A DNA stretch of 47,151 bases from an uncultured Endomicrobiia bacterium. GTDB taxonomy: Bacteria; Elusimicrobiota; Endomicrobiia; DTEH01. This document shows, piece after piece, positions 1-7,740 of this stretch (its first letter is position 1; each line of letters begins with the position of its first letter). The stretch covers positions 1-47,151 of the forward strand of contig CALFVX010000016.1 of assembly GCA_937928765.1 (NCBI GenBank). The letters run 5' to 3'. Both the position numbers and the translations under genes were made by a program. A model generated the notes under the pieces. That model was not told where the DNA came from, searched no databases, and saw only the letters and a program-made list of their open reading frames with translations.

Positions 1-168
1 CAATGCAAATATCGTAGAATACAATTCGTCACTTACAATAAGAAATATCTTTCTTCTAAATACAGACCTATTTGTGGAATCTACTAATATGCCTTGCTTA
101 AATAAATTTTATTTTGTATATTTTGTATTATTAAAAGTTAACAGAATCGTGTATTTAATTTTTTTATT

Positions 169-2025
169 TTATGCTAATTTAAATTTGTTTAAAGCAATAT
201 CTAAAGCAAGATTTAAATATTTGTATTCTTTGTTTAATTCTTTCCAAGGAACATATTCAAAAATTATTTCTGCTGATTCCATTAATGGTAAAATATTATT
301 ATAAAGCTCTTCTGAAGATATATTACTTTCTGGTGGTGGAGATAAAATTATACATAAACTTACTTTATTTGTTTTACAAAGTTCAACAAACATACGATAG
401 TTAATGTTTTCTGTTACATAAGGTCTATCAAATGCTGTTGCTATTTTATATTTCAAATTATGTTTTTTAATGATATCAGCAAATTTTTGTTTAACTACAA
501 AAATCTCTTGCGATTTACCTTCAGGATAAAAAAATGCTGCTTCTATAACTAAAGCATTATCTAAATAATCTTGATACAATTTTTGATCTTCAGAAGTTAA
601 ACCTTGAAAAACATCATTTGTTTGTTTTTGTACTTGTTGTTCTTTTTGCTGTGATATTTGAGATTGTTGTTTAGTATAAGATGATTTGGGATAATATTCT
701 TGGTATATCTGTTGTGATGAGGTATTTTCAACTGTAGGATATATTTCAATTTTGATCTGTTTATTTTTTGTTTCAGTAGTTTCAGATTTTAAAGGAACAA
801 CAATTCTATTTTGTTTTTCTGACAACATCTTTTTCTCTTCTTCTGTAAGTTCTTCTTCTGGTAAAAGTTCTGCCATTAATTGTTTAACTAAATTCATATC
901 TGTGTGTTGTTTAGTTAAAGTAGAATATGCTGTAACGCGTTTTAAAAATCCTTCGAGTTCACGAATGTTTGATTTTAATTTTGAAGCTATGTATAACAAA
1001 ATGTTCTCATCTATATTAATATTTTCTTCTTCACCCTTTTTTTTCAAAATAGCAACTCGTGTTTCTAAAGAAGGAGATTTTATATCAGCAATAAGTCCCC
1101 ACTCAAATCTTGACCTCAATCGATCTTCTAAAGTTGTTAGCATCTTAGGAGGTTTGTCACTAGTTAAAACTATTTGTTTTCCTAACTGATGCAAAGTGTT
1201 AAAAATATGAAAAAATTCTTCCTGAGTTGATTCTGACTCTGCCATAAATTGTACATCGTCTACTAACAAAACATCCACATCGCTGTAAATTTCTCTTAAT
1301 TTCTGTATTGCACCAAGGCGTATAGCTTCAATAACCTGTGCTACAAATCTATCTGAAGTAATATAAATAACTTTTTCTGAAAATTTAGCTAAAACATAAT
1401 GACCAATTGCTTGCATAAGATGTGTTTTACCTAAACCAACACCACCATATATAAACAAAGGATTATATGTTCTACCTGGATTTTCTGCAACAGCTAAAGC
1501 AGCAGCATGTGTAAACCTATTGTTTGTTCCAACAACAAAATTTTCAAATGTATATCTAGGATTTAAAGGTATACCTGTAAATATTCTATAAACTTCTTTA
1601 GTATCAGTCTCTTTAGAAAACTTTTTTGTTTCATCTTCTTTTTTTACTTCCTCTATTACTTTTGTAGAAACAGAACTTATCAAATCTGTTAAAATAGAAT
1701 CTAATTCATTAGGAAAACTTTTTTTATCACTATCTTTATTATTTTGTATTATAATATCTTTCTCTTCAACAACACCTTCTTTACAAATTGAAAACATCTT
1801 TTCAATTAATTTATTTTTATACTCTTTTGACAAATTATAAATATATAAACCCCAACTATAATCAATTTTATCTATTTTAAATATAGGAGATATTTCTAAA
1901 TTTAAAACTGACTGCAAAAAATTACATATTTCTTCTACATCCTGAATTTCACATTTCAATTTCAACAAAAATCTATTATTATATTCTTCAGTAGGTTGAT
2001 ATATCAGTTTCCATGCTATTATCAT
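169..2025 (-). CDS. DnaA-like AAA+ ATPase lacking DNA-binding domain IV
   Basis: 618 residues. The central part is a clear DnaA domain III: Walker A GGVGLGKT (K200), Walker B LLVDDVQF (D256-D257), a sensor-1 segment LTSDKPP, the RSRFEWGL box and a sensor-2 segment with R355 in NIRELEGF. In canonical DnaA a helix-turn-helix domain IV follows at once; here the AAA+ part ends near residue 385, a Gln/Ser-rich linker follows, and residues about 493-615 form a different alpha/beta domain beginning near the FYPEG motif (Y500). The first 95 residues do not look like the usual DnaA domain I either. The last gene of a minus-strand series, it starts 15 nt after the upstream gene, with an AAGG element in front of the ATG. 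It binds ATP by inference; without domain IV it should not bind DnaA boxes in the usual way. I therefore do not call it dnaA; the canonical initiator is presumably elsewhere. Confidence 0.85.
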   Translation of the reverse strand: MIIAWKLIYQPTEEYNNRFLLKLKCEIQDVEEICNFLQSVLNLEISPIFKIDKIDYSWGLYIYNLSKEYKNKLIEKMFSICKEGVVEEKDIIIQNNKDSDKKSFPNELDSILTDLISSVSTKVIEEVKKEDETKKFSKETDTKEVYRIFTGIPLNPRYTFENFVVGTNNRFTHAAALAVAENPGRTYNPLFIYGGVGLGKTHLMQAIGHYVLAKFSEKVIYITSDRFVAQVIEAIRLGAIQKLREIYSDVDVLLVDDVQFMAESESTQEEFFHIFNTLHQLGKQIVLTSDKPPKMLTTLEDRLRSRFEWGLIADIKSPSLETRVAILKKKGEEENINIDENILLYIASKLKSNIRELEGFLKRVTAYSTLTKQHTDMNLVKQLMAELLPEEELTEEEKKMLSEKQNRIVVPLKSETTETKNKQIKIEIYPTVENTSSQQIYQEYYPKSSYTKQQSQISQQKEQQVQKQTNDVFQGLTSEDQKLYQDYLDNALVIEAAFFYPEGKSQEIFVVKQKFADIIKKHNLKYKIATAFDRPYVTENINYRMFVELCKTNKVSLCIILSPPPESNISSEELYNNILPLMESAEIIFEYVPWKELNKEYKYLNLALDIALNKFKLA

Positions 2026-2040
2026 ATAGATTTTACCTTG

Positions 2041-2823
2041 TTATCTTGTTATTAACAATATATCAATAGAAATATCTAAATATGTGGATTTTAAGTCCAA
2101 ATCTTTATAACTAATAAACTTTGATACAAGCACATAATCAGACAATTTTTTTATAAAATCTTCCTCTAATGAAGAGAGTTCTTTTACTATTAAAAACAAT
2201 GCTTCTACAGCATTTCTTTTTATTTCTTCTAAAATTTGATTAACTTGTAACAAAATATCTTTTTCTAAAGAATTATAATTCTTACTTAAAGATAAAACTA
2301 CTTTTATAGGTTTTTTACAAAATTTCTTTAATGCAGAATTTAAATTCTCTATAAATTTATCCTTAATATCGTTCATTATATCAGGATAGAACAATGCTAT
2401 TTTTATTTCAATTATTCCCTCTTTATCTGTCGAATCTATTTTTGATATTTGATTCGATTCCTCTAATTGTTCTTGTGCATCTTCAACTAATTTGTTTTCT
2501 AGTTCTGGTTTTATATCTGTAAATTTATTAATTTGTTTTTCTTCTTTTAAATCATTAGCTGATTTAATTTCACTTTTTTTGTTTTTATCAGACAAATCCT
2601 TATCTGATTTATCTTCTTCTTGATGTAAAATATCACTTTTTTCTTCAACCAAACTCTGCGTCGTTTCAGCTCCTTTGTTTAATAAAAGATTATTGTAAAT
2701 AATATCTTCTTTAACATCTTTGTCAATATCTCTTTTAGCAGAAGTAATTAAATCTAAAACTTTATTTATTTCTTCTAAAATATCTTCTATTTTTTTATCA
2801 TCATCTTTTTTTTGTTGTATCAT
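2041..2823 (-). CDS. uncharacterised acidic protein sharing the C-terminal domain of the DnaA-like ATPase
   Basis: 260 residues, no family recognised. Residues 1-135 are highly charged (Lys/Glu/Asp/Ser), probably disordered or coiled-coil. Residues about 138-260 form a compact hydrophobic-alternating domain that lines up by eye with the C-terminus of the next gene's product: both have an FYP motif (Y146 here), a basic helix, a strand (PIKVVLSL here, KYKIATAF there), a second strand (ALFLIVKEL versus LCIILSPPP), and an ending of acidic helix, KEL/KDL-type turn and YL.L..DI. No signal peptide or membrane segment is seen, so it is likely cytoplasmic. It lies 13 nt after pilT and 15 nt before the DnaA-like gene, so co-expression is likely. 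I infer the two act together, perhaps by pairing through the shared domain; no reaction can be assigned. Confidence 0.7.
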   Translation of the reverse strand: MIQQKKDDDKKIEDILEEINKVLDLITSAKRDIDKDVKEDIIYNNLLLNKGAETTQSLVEEKSDILHQEEDKSDKDLSDKNKKSEIKSANDLKEEKQINKFTDIKPELENKLVEDAQEQLEESNQISKIDSTDKEGIIEIKIALFYPDIMNDIKDKFIENLNSALKKFCKKPIKVVLSLSKNYNSLEKDILLQVNQILEEIKRNAVEALFLIVKELSSLEEDFIKKLSDYVLVSKFISYKDLDLKSTYLDISIDILLITR

Positions 2824-2836
2824 TAATTTTTCAACC

Positions 2837-3913
2837 TCAAACTTTAGTTTGAGATATCCCTCTAAGTTTTAATTGTAAATCTTCAGGATTTGTAGCCTTA
2901 TCAATTGCTTCTTCAAAACTTATTAACCCTTTATTATAAATCTCTAACAAAGATTGATCAAAAGTATGCATCATATAATATTCTCCACTTTCCATTGTTT
3001 TATATAACTCTTGTGTTTTGTTCTCCAATATAAGTTTTCTTACATAAGATGTTCCTATAAGAACTTCTGTTGCAGGTATTCTACCACAGCCATCTTTTAA
3101 CATACATAACCTCTGTGCAACAACACCTTTTAATACATTTGAAATCTGTATTCTTGCTTGTTTTTGTTGGTGTGGCGGATATGTATCTATAATTCTATCA
3201 ATAGTTTGTACTGCATCTATAGTATGAATAGTGGAAAGGACTAAATGACCAGTTTCTGCTGCTGTTATTCCTGCAGAAATAGCTTCAAATTCTCTCATCT
3301 CGCCTATTACAACAACATCCGGATCTTGTCTTAGCACATATTTTAAAGCATTTTTAAAAGATTTTGTATCACAACCTACCTCTCTTTGTGAAACAGAAGA
3401 TTTCTTATCTATATGATAAAATTCAATGGGATCTTCAATAGTTATAATATTATAATGAAAATTTTCATTTATATAATTAATTATAGCATTCAAGGTTGTG
3501 GTTTTACCAGAACCTGTAACACCAGCAATCAAAATTAATCCACGAGGTTCTGATGCAAGTTTAATTAGAACATTTTCAGGTAAATTTAATTCTTTAAAAG
3601 ACTTAACTTGAAAAGGTATAACTCTTAAAGTTAAAGCAATTGTATTTTTTTGTTTATAAATATTAATTCTAAATCTTGCAACATCAGAAACCGAATATGC
3701 AAAATCAATTTCATTTTGTTCTTCAAAAAAATTTTTTTGTTGTTCATTCATTAAGCTGTAAGCAATTTTCTCTATATTTTCTTTAGAAATTGTATCATAT
3801 TTTGTAGGTATAAGTTTACCATTTATTCGTACCAAAGGCACATTATTGGCTTTAAAATGTATATCCGAAATGCCTGATTTTACCATTAGTCGTAGTAGTT
3901 CATCTATATTCAT
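2837..3913 (-). CDS. pilT: type IV pilus retraction ATPase PilT
   Basis: 358 residues, the usual PilT length. It has the N-terminal PAS-like domain (SDIHFK and VPLVRINGKL segments) followed by the RecA-like ATPase: Walker A GVTGSGKTTT with K137, Asp box ITIEDPIEF, Walker B VVVIGEMREFEA and the His box HLVLSTIHT. GEMR and the QVKSFKELNLP segment favour PilT over PilB. It powers pilus retraction from the cytoplasmic face of the inner membrane. It sits 21 nt after deoC and 13 nt before the acidic protein, ending in TGA. No other pilus gene (pilB, pilC, pilin) is in the window, so retraction partners must be encoded elsewhere. Twitching motility or surface-pilus dynamics is the likely role; confidence in the family is high. 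Confidence 0.95.
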   Translation of the reverse strand: MNIDELLRLMVKSGISDIHFKANNVPLVRINGKLIPTKYDTISKENIEKIAYSLMNEQQKNFFEEQNEIDFAYSVSDVARFRINIYKQKNTIALTLRVIPFQVKSFKELNLPENVLIKLASEPRGLILIAGVTGSGKTTTLNAIINYINENFHYNIITIEDPIEFYHIDKKSSVSQREVGCDTKSFKNALKYVLRQDPDVVVIGEMREFEAISAGITAAETGHLVLSTIHTIDAVQTIDRIIDTYPPHQQKQARIQISNVLKGVVAQRLCMLKDGCGRIPATEVLIGTSYVRKLILENKTQELYKTMESGEYYMMHTFDQSLLEIYNKGLISFEEAIDKATNPEDLQLKLRGISQTKV

Positions 3914-3934
3914 AGATTTTTCCTATAAAAAACT

Positions 3935-4624
3935 TTAATATCTTTCAGTAGATTCTCTATCTTCCATGATATCCACAGATGAAGAAGTTCCAATTCTATT
4001 TGCACCTGCTTCAAGCATAGATATAACATCTTTTAGTGTCCTTATTCCACCTGATGCTTTTACACCAATATCTTCTTTAACTATAGATTTCATTAAAGCA
4101 ACATCTTCTACAGTAGCACCATAGGAAGCAAAACCTGTTGAAGTTTTTACGAAATCAACATCAGCTTTTCCTGCTAATTCACAAACTTTGATTTTTTCTT
4201 CTTTTGTTAGATATGCTGTTTCTATTATAACCTTTAAAACTTTATCTTTAGTTGCTTCTCTTACAGCAAAAATGTCTTCAAAAACAAAATCATATTCAGC
4301 AGATTTCATTGCGTTAATATTTATAACCATATCAATTTCATCAGCACCGTTAGATATAGCTTCTTTAGCTTCATAAACTTTTACAGAAGTTGTTGTAGCT
4401 CCTAAAGGAAATCCCACAACTGTACAAACTTTTACTTCAGTATCTTTTAACAATTCTTTACAAAACTTTACAAAACAAGGATTTACACAAACAGACCAAA
4501 AATTATATTTTTTTGCTTCATCACACAATTTTTTAATATCACTTCTTTTAGCATTTGGTTTCAACAAAGTGTGATCTATCAAAGAAGCAATATACTTTTT
4601 GTCATATTGTTTTAAATTTTGCAT
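3935..4624 (-). CDS. deoC: deoxyribose-phosphate aldolase
   Basis: 229 residues, typical of the short bacterial DeoC class. It cleaves 2-deoxyribose-5-phosphate to glyceraldehyde-3-phosphate and acetaldehyde through a Schiff base. The Schiff-base lysine is K160 in [10 protein letters not shown] and the second active-site lysine is K189 in GVKASGGIR; the [10 protein letters not shown]-terminus and the VVGFPLGA and DEIDMV segments are classic. It lies 37 nt after the lipoprotein gene and 21 nt before pilT. Together with rpiB, tpiA and pduL in the same run it suggests nucleoside or deoxyribose salvage feeding glycolysis and acyl-phosphate formation. No phosphopentomutase, nucleoside phosphorylase or aldehyde dehydrogenase is present in the window. 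Confidence 0.95.
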   Translation of the reverse strand: MQNLKQYDKKYIASLIDHTLLKPNAKRSDIKKLCDEAKKYNFWSVCVNPCFVKFCKELLKDTEVKVCTVVGFPLGATTTSVKVYEAKEAISNGADEIDMVININAMKSAEYDFVFEDIFAVREATKDKVLKVIIETAYLTKEEKIKVCELAGKADVDFVKTSTGFASYGATVEDVALMKSIVKEDIGVKASGGIRTLKDVISMLEAGANRIGTSSSVDIMEDRESTERY

Positions 4625-4661
4625 TTTACTTTAACCTCTTTAAATAAAAATTAAAAAACAA

Positions 4662-5231
4662 TTATTTTCTTTTTTTTCCAGTTAAAGATGTTATCAAATA
4701 ATTCACAACAACATCTGCTGCTGTTTCAACAGTTAATGCTTCATATACAAAAGAACTCGTCCATACTATGTTAGAAGAACTTTTTTCTATTAATCTTAAA
4801 GAAACACCTACAGTAGAATTTGTCGCAACAACATTACTATCTGGTATACCAAATGCTGAACCTATATTATAAACATAACTTCCAGAAATTTCAGCTAAAG
4901 GTCCTCCTAAAATTATCTGTTTTTTATCTGTTCCAATATAAACTAAATATTTTTTTTCTGGCAAAAATCTTGTAACACTACCAACTAAAACATAATCTAC
5001 ATCATAAGAATTTCGTTCTTTTACAGTATAGCCTCTTTGCAATAAATGTTCTACTATAAGATTTTTTATCATCTCACCACTTGAAGGATTATCACTATAG
5101 GAGTTAATCTCTCCTACTGAAATAACAGAAAGTTTTTGTGGATCAAAATCTTTATAAAAAGTTCCTTTTGGTGTCACACAACCAAAAATAAAAAATAAAA
5201 TTAAAATAAACAAACCTCTAATTTTTTTCAT
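4662..5231 (-). CDS. lipoprotein, possibly GNA1162/LpoB/CsgG-like
   Basis: 189 residues. The N-terminus is a lipoprotein signal: KK-R, a hydrophobic stretch and the lipobox IFGC with the lipidated Cys near residue 17. The mature part has the look of periplasmic lipoproteins of the GNA1162/LpoB/CsgG type: an early segment with strands around LSVISVGEI, then helix LIVEHLLQRGYTV, a DYVLVGSVTRF strand, and a final strand IVWTSSF before a C-terminal helix and basic tail. I assign the family only loosely. Its ATG overlaps the TGA of the preceding helical-repeat gene by 4 nt (ATGA), so the two are translationally coupled and probably work together in the envelope. Predicted to sit on the inner leaflet of the outer membrane. 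Ends TAA. Confidence 0.7.
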   Translation of the reverse strand: MKKIRGLFILILFFIFGCVTPKGTFYKDFDPQKLSVISVGEINSYSDNPSSGEMIKNLIVEHLLQRGYTVKERNSYDVDYVLVGSVTRFLPEKKYLVYIGTDKKQIILGGPLAEISGSYVYNIGSAFGIPDSNVVATNSTVGVSLRLIEKSSSNIVWTSSFVYEALTVETAADVVVNYLITSLTGKKRK

Positions 5232-5620
5232 TGCATTATTTTTTTTATTACATTAATATGTTTTCTTGCAAGTTGTTTTAAAACATTATCTTTAACATTC
5301 TTTAAAACATTTTCCCAACATCTCAAAGCAGTACTGTAATCTTTTTCTTCTTCTGAAATCAATGCAAGTATATAATTTGATAAAATATCATTTTGTTTAT
5401 AAACTTTTAAAACAAAACTTTTTGATTTAGAAAAATCTTTTTTGCCAAGATATGCTATGGATAATAAAATATCATTCTGTATGCCATTTGATTGTAAAAT
5501 TTTTATCGCTTCGTCATAACTTTCAGAATTAAGTAATTTTAATACATACTCCAACTCAAAATTTTCTGCTAATATAATATTAAAAATAAAAAATAAAAAA
5601 AAATAAAAAAATTTTTTCAT
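5228..5620 (-). CDS. small secreted helical-repeat (TPR-like) protein
   Basis: 130 residues. It has an N-terminal signal peptide (KKFFYFFLFFIFN then ILAEN, cleavage likely after the Ala near residue 18). The remainder is all helix-forming and has the spacing of two or three tetratricopeptide-type repeats (LLNSESYDEAIKIL, ILLSIAYLGKKDFSKS, LALISEEEKDYSTALRCW). Such proteins usually act as periplasmic scaffolds. Its stop overlaps the start of the lipoprotein gene by 4 nt, so it is probably a partner of that lipoprotein. It begins 31 nt after rpiB, with a GGAGGTAAG-type ribosome-binding site just upstream of the ATG. The exact function is unknown. Confidence 0.7.
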   Translation of the reverse strand: MKKFFYFFLFFIFNIILAENFELEYVLKLLNSESYDEAIKILQSNGIQNDILLSIAYLGKKDFSKSKSFVLKVYKQNDILSNYILALISEEEKDYSTALRCWENVLKNVKDNVLKQLARKHINVIKKIMQ

Positions 5621-5651
5621 CTTACCTCCAGTAAAATTCTTACAAAAATAA

Positions 5652-6119
5652 TTACTTGAAATTTTCTTTTTCTATCAACTTAATCTTTTCAATTCTATTT
5701 ATATGTCTTTGTTCGGATGAATTTTTTGTTTCTAACCATATTCTTGTCCATTTATATAACATCTCTGCATTAATTGGTGAACCGCAAATTTTTATTCTAG
5801 AAGGAAAACATATCACATTAACAAAATTATGTTCTGATAAAAATCTTGCAACATCTTCACAATAACATACTCCTGCACGAACACCTTTAAATTTGTTGGC
5901 TACAATACACATACCTTCACCTGTAGCACAAATTAAAATTCCTTTATCCACCTCATTATTTTTAACAGCTTTAGCAACTTTTTCTGCATAATCAGGATAG
6001 TCACAAGAAGTCTCAGAAAAACTACCAAAATCTATTATATTATATTCTTTGCTTAACATCTCAACAAGCTGATTTTTTATATAAAATCCTGCATGGTCTG
6101 AAGCTATCGCTATTTTCAT
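5652..6119 (-). CDS. rpiB: ribose-5-phosphate isomerase B
   Basis: 155 residues from the ATG at 6119. It interconverts ribose-5-phosphate and ribulose-5-phosphate. Family signatures: SDHAGF at the start, CDYPDYA, the catalytic Cys C64 in GILICATGEG and H97 in LSEHNFVN. The usual GILICGTGIGM is altered to GILICATGEGM (Gly to Ala and Ile to Glu), and the later NV.C...R segment reads NVICFPSRI, so substrate range could differ (other RpiB/LacAB-family sugar-phosphate isomerases are possible). The frame stays open 17 codons further upstream, but that stretch is the complement of the tRNA-Pro gene, so the longer start is rejected. The ATG is only 9 nt beyond the tRNA 3' end and no Shine-Dalgarno sequence is visible. 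Confidence 0.9.
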   Translation of the reverse strand: MKIAIASDHAGFYIKNQLVEMLSKEYNIIDFGSFSETSCDYPDYAEKVAKAVKNNEVDKGILICATGEGMCIVANKFKGVRAGVCYCEDVARFLSEHNFVNVICFPSRIKICGSPINAEMLYKWTRIWLETKNSSEQRHINRIEKIKLIEKENFK

Positions 6120-6128
6120 AAATAATAA

Positions 6129-6202
6129 TCGGGGCGAGCGGACTTGAACCGCTGACCTCTCGCACCCCAAACGAGTGCTCTAGCCACCTGAGCTACGCCC
6201 CG
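6129..6202 (-). tRNA. tRNA-Pro (anticodon GGG)
   Basis: A full cloverleaf can be drawn on the minus strand. The acceptor stem CGGGGCG pairs with CGCCCCG; D arm GCTC/GAGC; anticodon stem CTCGT/GCGAG (one G-T pair) with loop TTGGGGT giving anticodon GGG followed by G37, as expected for proline; T arm AGCGG/CCGCT with loop TTCAAGT. The discriminator base is A at 6129. CCA is not encoded. It lies between pduL (22 nt upstream) and rpiB (9 nt downstream) in the same direction, so it is probably cut from the mRNA by RNase P and 3' processing enzymes. Confidence 0.95.
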
Positions 6203-6224
6203 AAAAACTTTATATTTTTTAAAT

Positions 6225-6833
6225 TCAATATCTTATCTTTTCTAAAATATACACAATATCTCCATTGTCTGCCATAGCAGCATTTGCTTCGTCTGTGTCA
6301 AGATGACATTCTGTAGCATAATTTTTTGATACACGACAAAGCACATCTGAAAAAATTGTTTCTCTACCTTTAGATTTACCAACAAGAATTTTTACCAAAT
6401 CTTTGTCTTCAATACCAAGGCTTTTAGCATCTTCAACAAAAAAATGTATATGTCTTTGTGCAATAATACATCCTTCTTTTAATTCAATTTTTCCTTTAGG
6501 ACCACCAACAACTACTCCTTCGGATCCTTTGATATTCCCAGAATCTCTTATAGGTGGTCTTATACCTAAAACAAAACTATCTGTGCGAGAAATTTCTATC
6601 TGTGTAGAATTCCTAAATGGACCAACTATTCTTACATTTCTAAATTCTCCTTTGGGTCCCAAAATATCTACGGTTTCATTTGCAGCAAACTGTCCTGGCT
6701 GAAGTAAATCTTTATATTTTGTAAGTTGTATATCTTTACCAAAGAGTTGTTCAAAATGTTCTTTTGTTATATGTATATGACGGTTAGAAATGTGTAGAAT
6801 TATTGGAAATTCTTCAAATTTTATTTTTTGCAT
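6225..6833 (-). CDS. pduL: phosphate propanoyltransferase (PduL-type phosphotransacylase)
   Basis: 202 residues, the usual length. PduL converts acyl-CoA plus phosphate to acyl-phosphate plus CoA, so that an acyl kinase can make ATP. Seen motifs are the zinc-binding histidines SNRHIHIT (H19, H21), RDSGNIKGSEG, the second RHIH in AQRHIHF, and the C-terminal HLDTDEANA. There is no obvious N-terminal encapsulation helix before the first His motif, so a free cytosolic acetate/propionate enzyme is as likely as a microcompartment one. It follows tpiA by 25 nt. No acetate kinase, aldehyde dehydrogenase or shell protein lies in the window, although deoC and rpiB, which accompany pduL in some sugar-phosphate microcompartment loci, are in the same run. 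Confidence 0.92.
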   Translation of the reverse strand: MQKIKFEEFPIILHISNRHIHITKEHFEQLFGKDIQLTKYKDLLQPGQFAANETVDILGPKGEFRNVRIVGPFRNSTQIEISRTDSFVLGIRPPIRDSGNIKGSEGVVVGGPKGKIELKEGCIIAQRHIHFFVEDAKSLGIEDKDLVKILVGKSKGRETIFSDVLCRVSKNYATECHLDTDEANAAMADNGDIVYILEKIRY

Positions 6834-6858
6834 ATAATTTTATTTAAACAAAACTTTT

Positions 6859-7614
6859 TTATTTATCATAAATTACAATTTTATAAAAACTTTCTACATC
6901 TAAAGATGCACCTCCTACAAGACCACCATCTACATCTTGTTGTGCCATTATTTCTTTAAAATTTTCTGGTTTAATAGAGCCGCCATAAAGTATTCTTACT
7001 TTAGATGACACATCTTTACCGTAAAGTTCTGCATATTTTTCTCTTATAAAATTTTGTGCTTGCTGTGCTTGTTGTGGAGTAGCATTTTTACCTGTGCCTA
7101 TAGCCCATACAGGCTCGTATGCAATAACAATTTTATCCGCATCTTCTTTAGACAAATTTTTTAACGAATTTTTTACCTGATATTCTAAAACATCAAATGT
7201 TTTGCCATCTTCTCTTTCCTGTAATGTTTCTCCTATGCATACAATAGGTGTTAATCCAAATTTTAAAGCCACCAGCATCTTTTTATTCACAAATTCATCC
7301 TTTTCATAAAAATATTTTCTTCTTTCAGAATGTCCTAAAATAACATAGCTACATCCAACATCTTTTAACATTGAAGGACTTATCTCTCCAGTGTATGCTC
7401 CTTTTTCCTCAACATACATATTTTGTGCACCAAGTTTTACATTACTACCATTTAGAAGTTTTTCTGCTATGTATAAAGATGTAAACGGTACACATAAAAC
7501 TATGTCTCTATCTTTTATATCTTTTACTAAATTAAGAAATTTTTTAATATATTCTTCTGTTTCTCTTGTTGTCTTGTACATTTTCCAATTTGCTGCAATT
7601 AAAGGTTTTCTCAT
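6859..7614 (-). CDS. tpiA: triosephosphate isomerase
   Basis: 251 residues. It interconverts dihydroxyacetone phosphate and glyceraldehyde-3-phosphate in glycolysis. The active site is intact: AANWKM (K11), LGHSERR (H95), AYEPVWAIGTG (E167, loop 6 following), and the phosphate-binding YGGSIKPEN and GGLVGGASL segments. The ATG at 7614 is preceded by AAAGGA at a suitable distance. It is the first gene of the minus-strand run reaching to the DnaA-like gene; the 126 nt upstream hold the likely promoter and a tandem 10-bp repeat. It would link the glyceraldehyde-3-phosphate made by DeoC to central metabolism. Confidence 0.97.
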   Translation of the reverse strand: MRKPLIAANWKMYKTTRETEEYIKKFLNLVKDIKDRDIVLCVPFTSLYIAEKLLNGSNVKLGAQNMYVEEKGAYTGEISPSMLKDVGCSYVILGHSERRKYFYEKDEFVNKKMLVALKFGLTPIVCIGETLQEREDGKTFDVLEYQVKNSLKNLSKEDADKIVIAYEPVWAIGTGKNATPQQAQQAQNFIREKYAELYGKDVSSKVRILYGGSIKPENFKEIMAQQDVDGGLVGGASLDVESFYKIVIYDK

Positions 7615-7630
7615 ATAAACTTATCCTTTC

Positions 7631-7650
7631 TTATTAAGAATTATTAAGAA
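7631..7650. repeat. tandem 10-bp direct repeat in the tpiA leader
   Basis: Two perfect adjacent copies of TTATTAAGAA lie 17 nt in front of the tpiA start, just upstream of the ribosome-binding site. The 7615-7740 interval is otherwise very AT-rich with no clear promoter hexamers that I would defend. The repeat could be an operator or a chance slippage product; nothing else supports a role. Confidence 0.5.
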
Positions 7651-7740
7651 TATTTTTATATTGCAAAATTTACTACAAAAATTTTTATAAATATTCAACA
7701 TTTGATATAATCGAATTTTATTAATATATAAGATAAAAAA

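Noticed and set aside
1-168. Open minus-strand frame at the left edge (SDELYST region)
   Set aside because: No usable start codon and too short to judge before the sequence ends.
169-2025. Marker of the chromosomal replication origin
   Set aside because: The gene lacks DnaA domain IV, is last in a metabolic/pilT run rather than next to dnaN, and I saw no cluster of TTATCCACA-type boxes nearby.
6120-6170. Upstream extension of rpiB by 17 codons
   Set aside because: The extension is the complement of the tRNA-Pro T arm and acceptor stem; RpiB proteins begin at MKIAIASDHAG.
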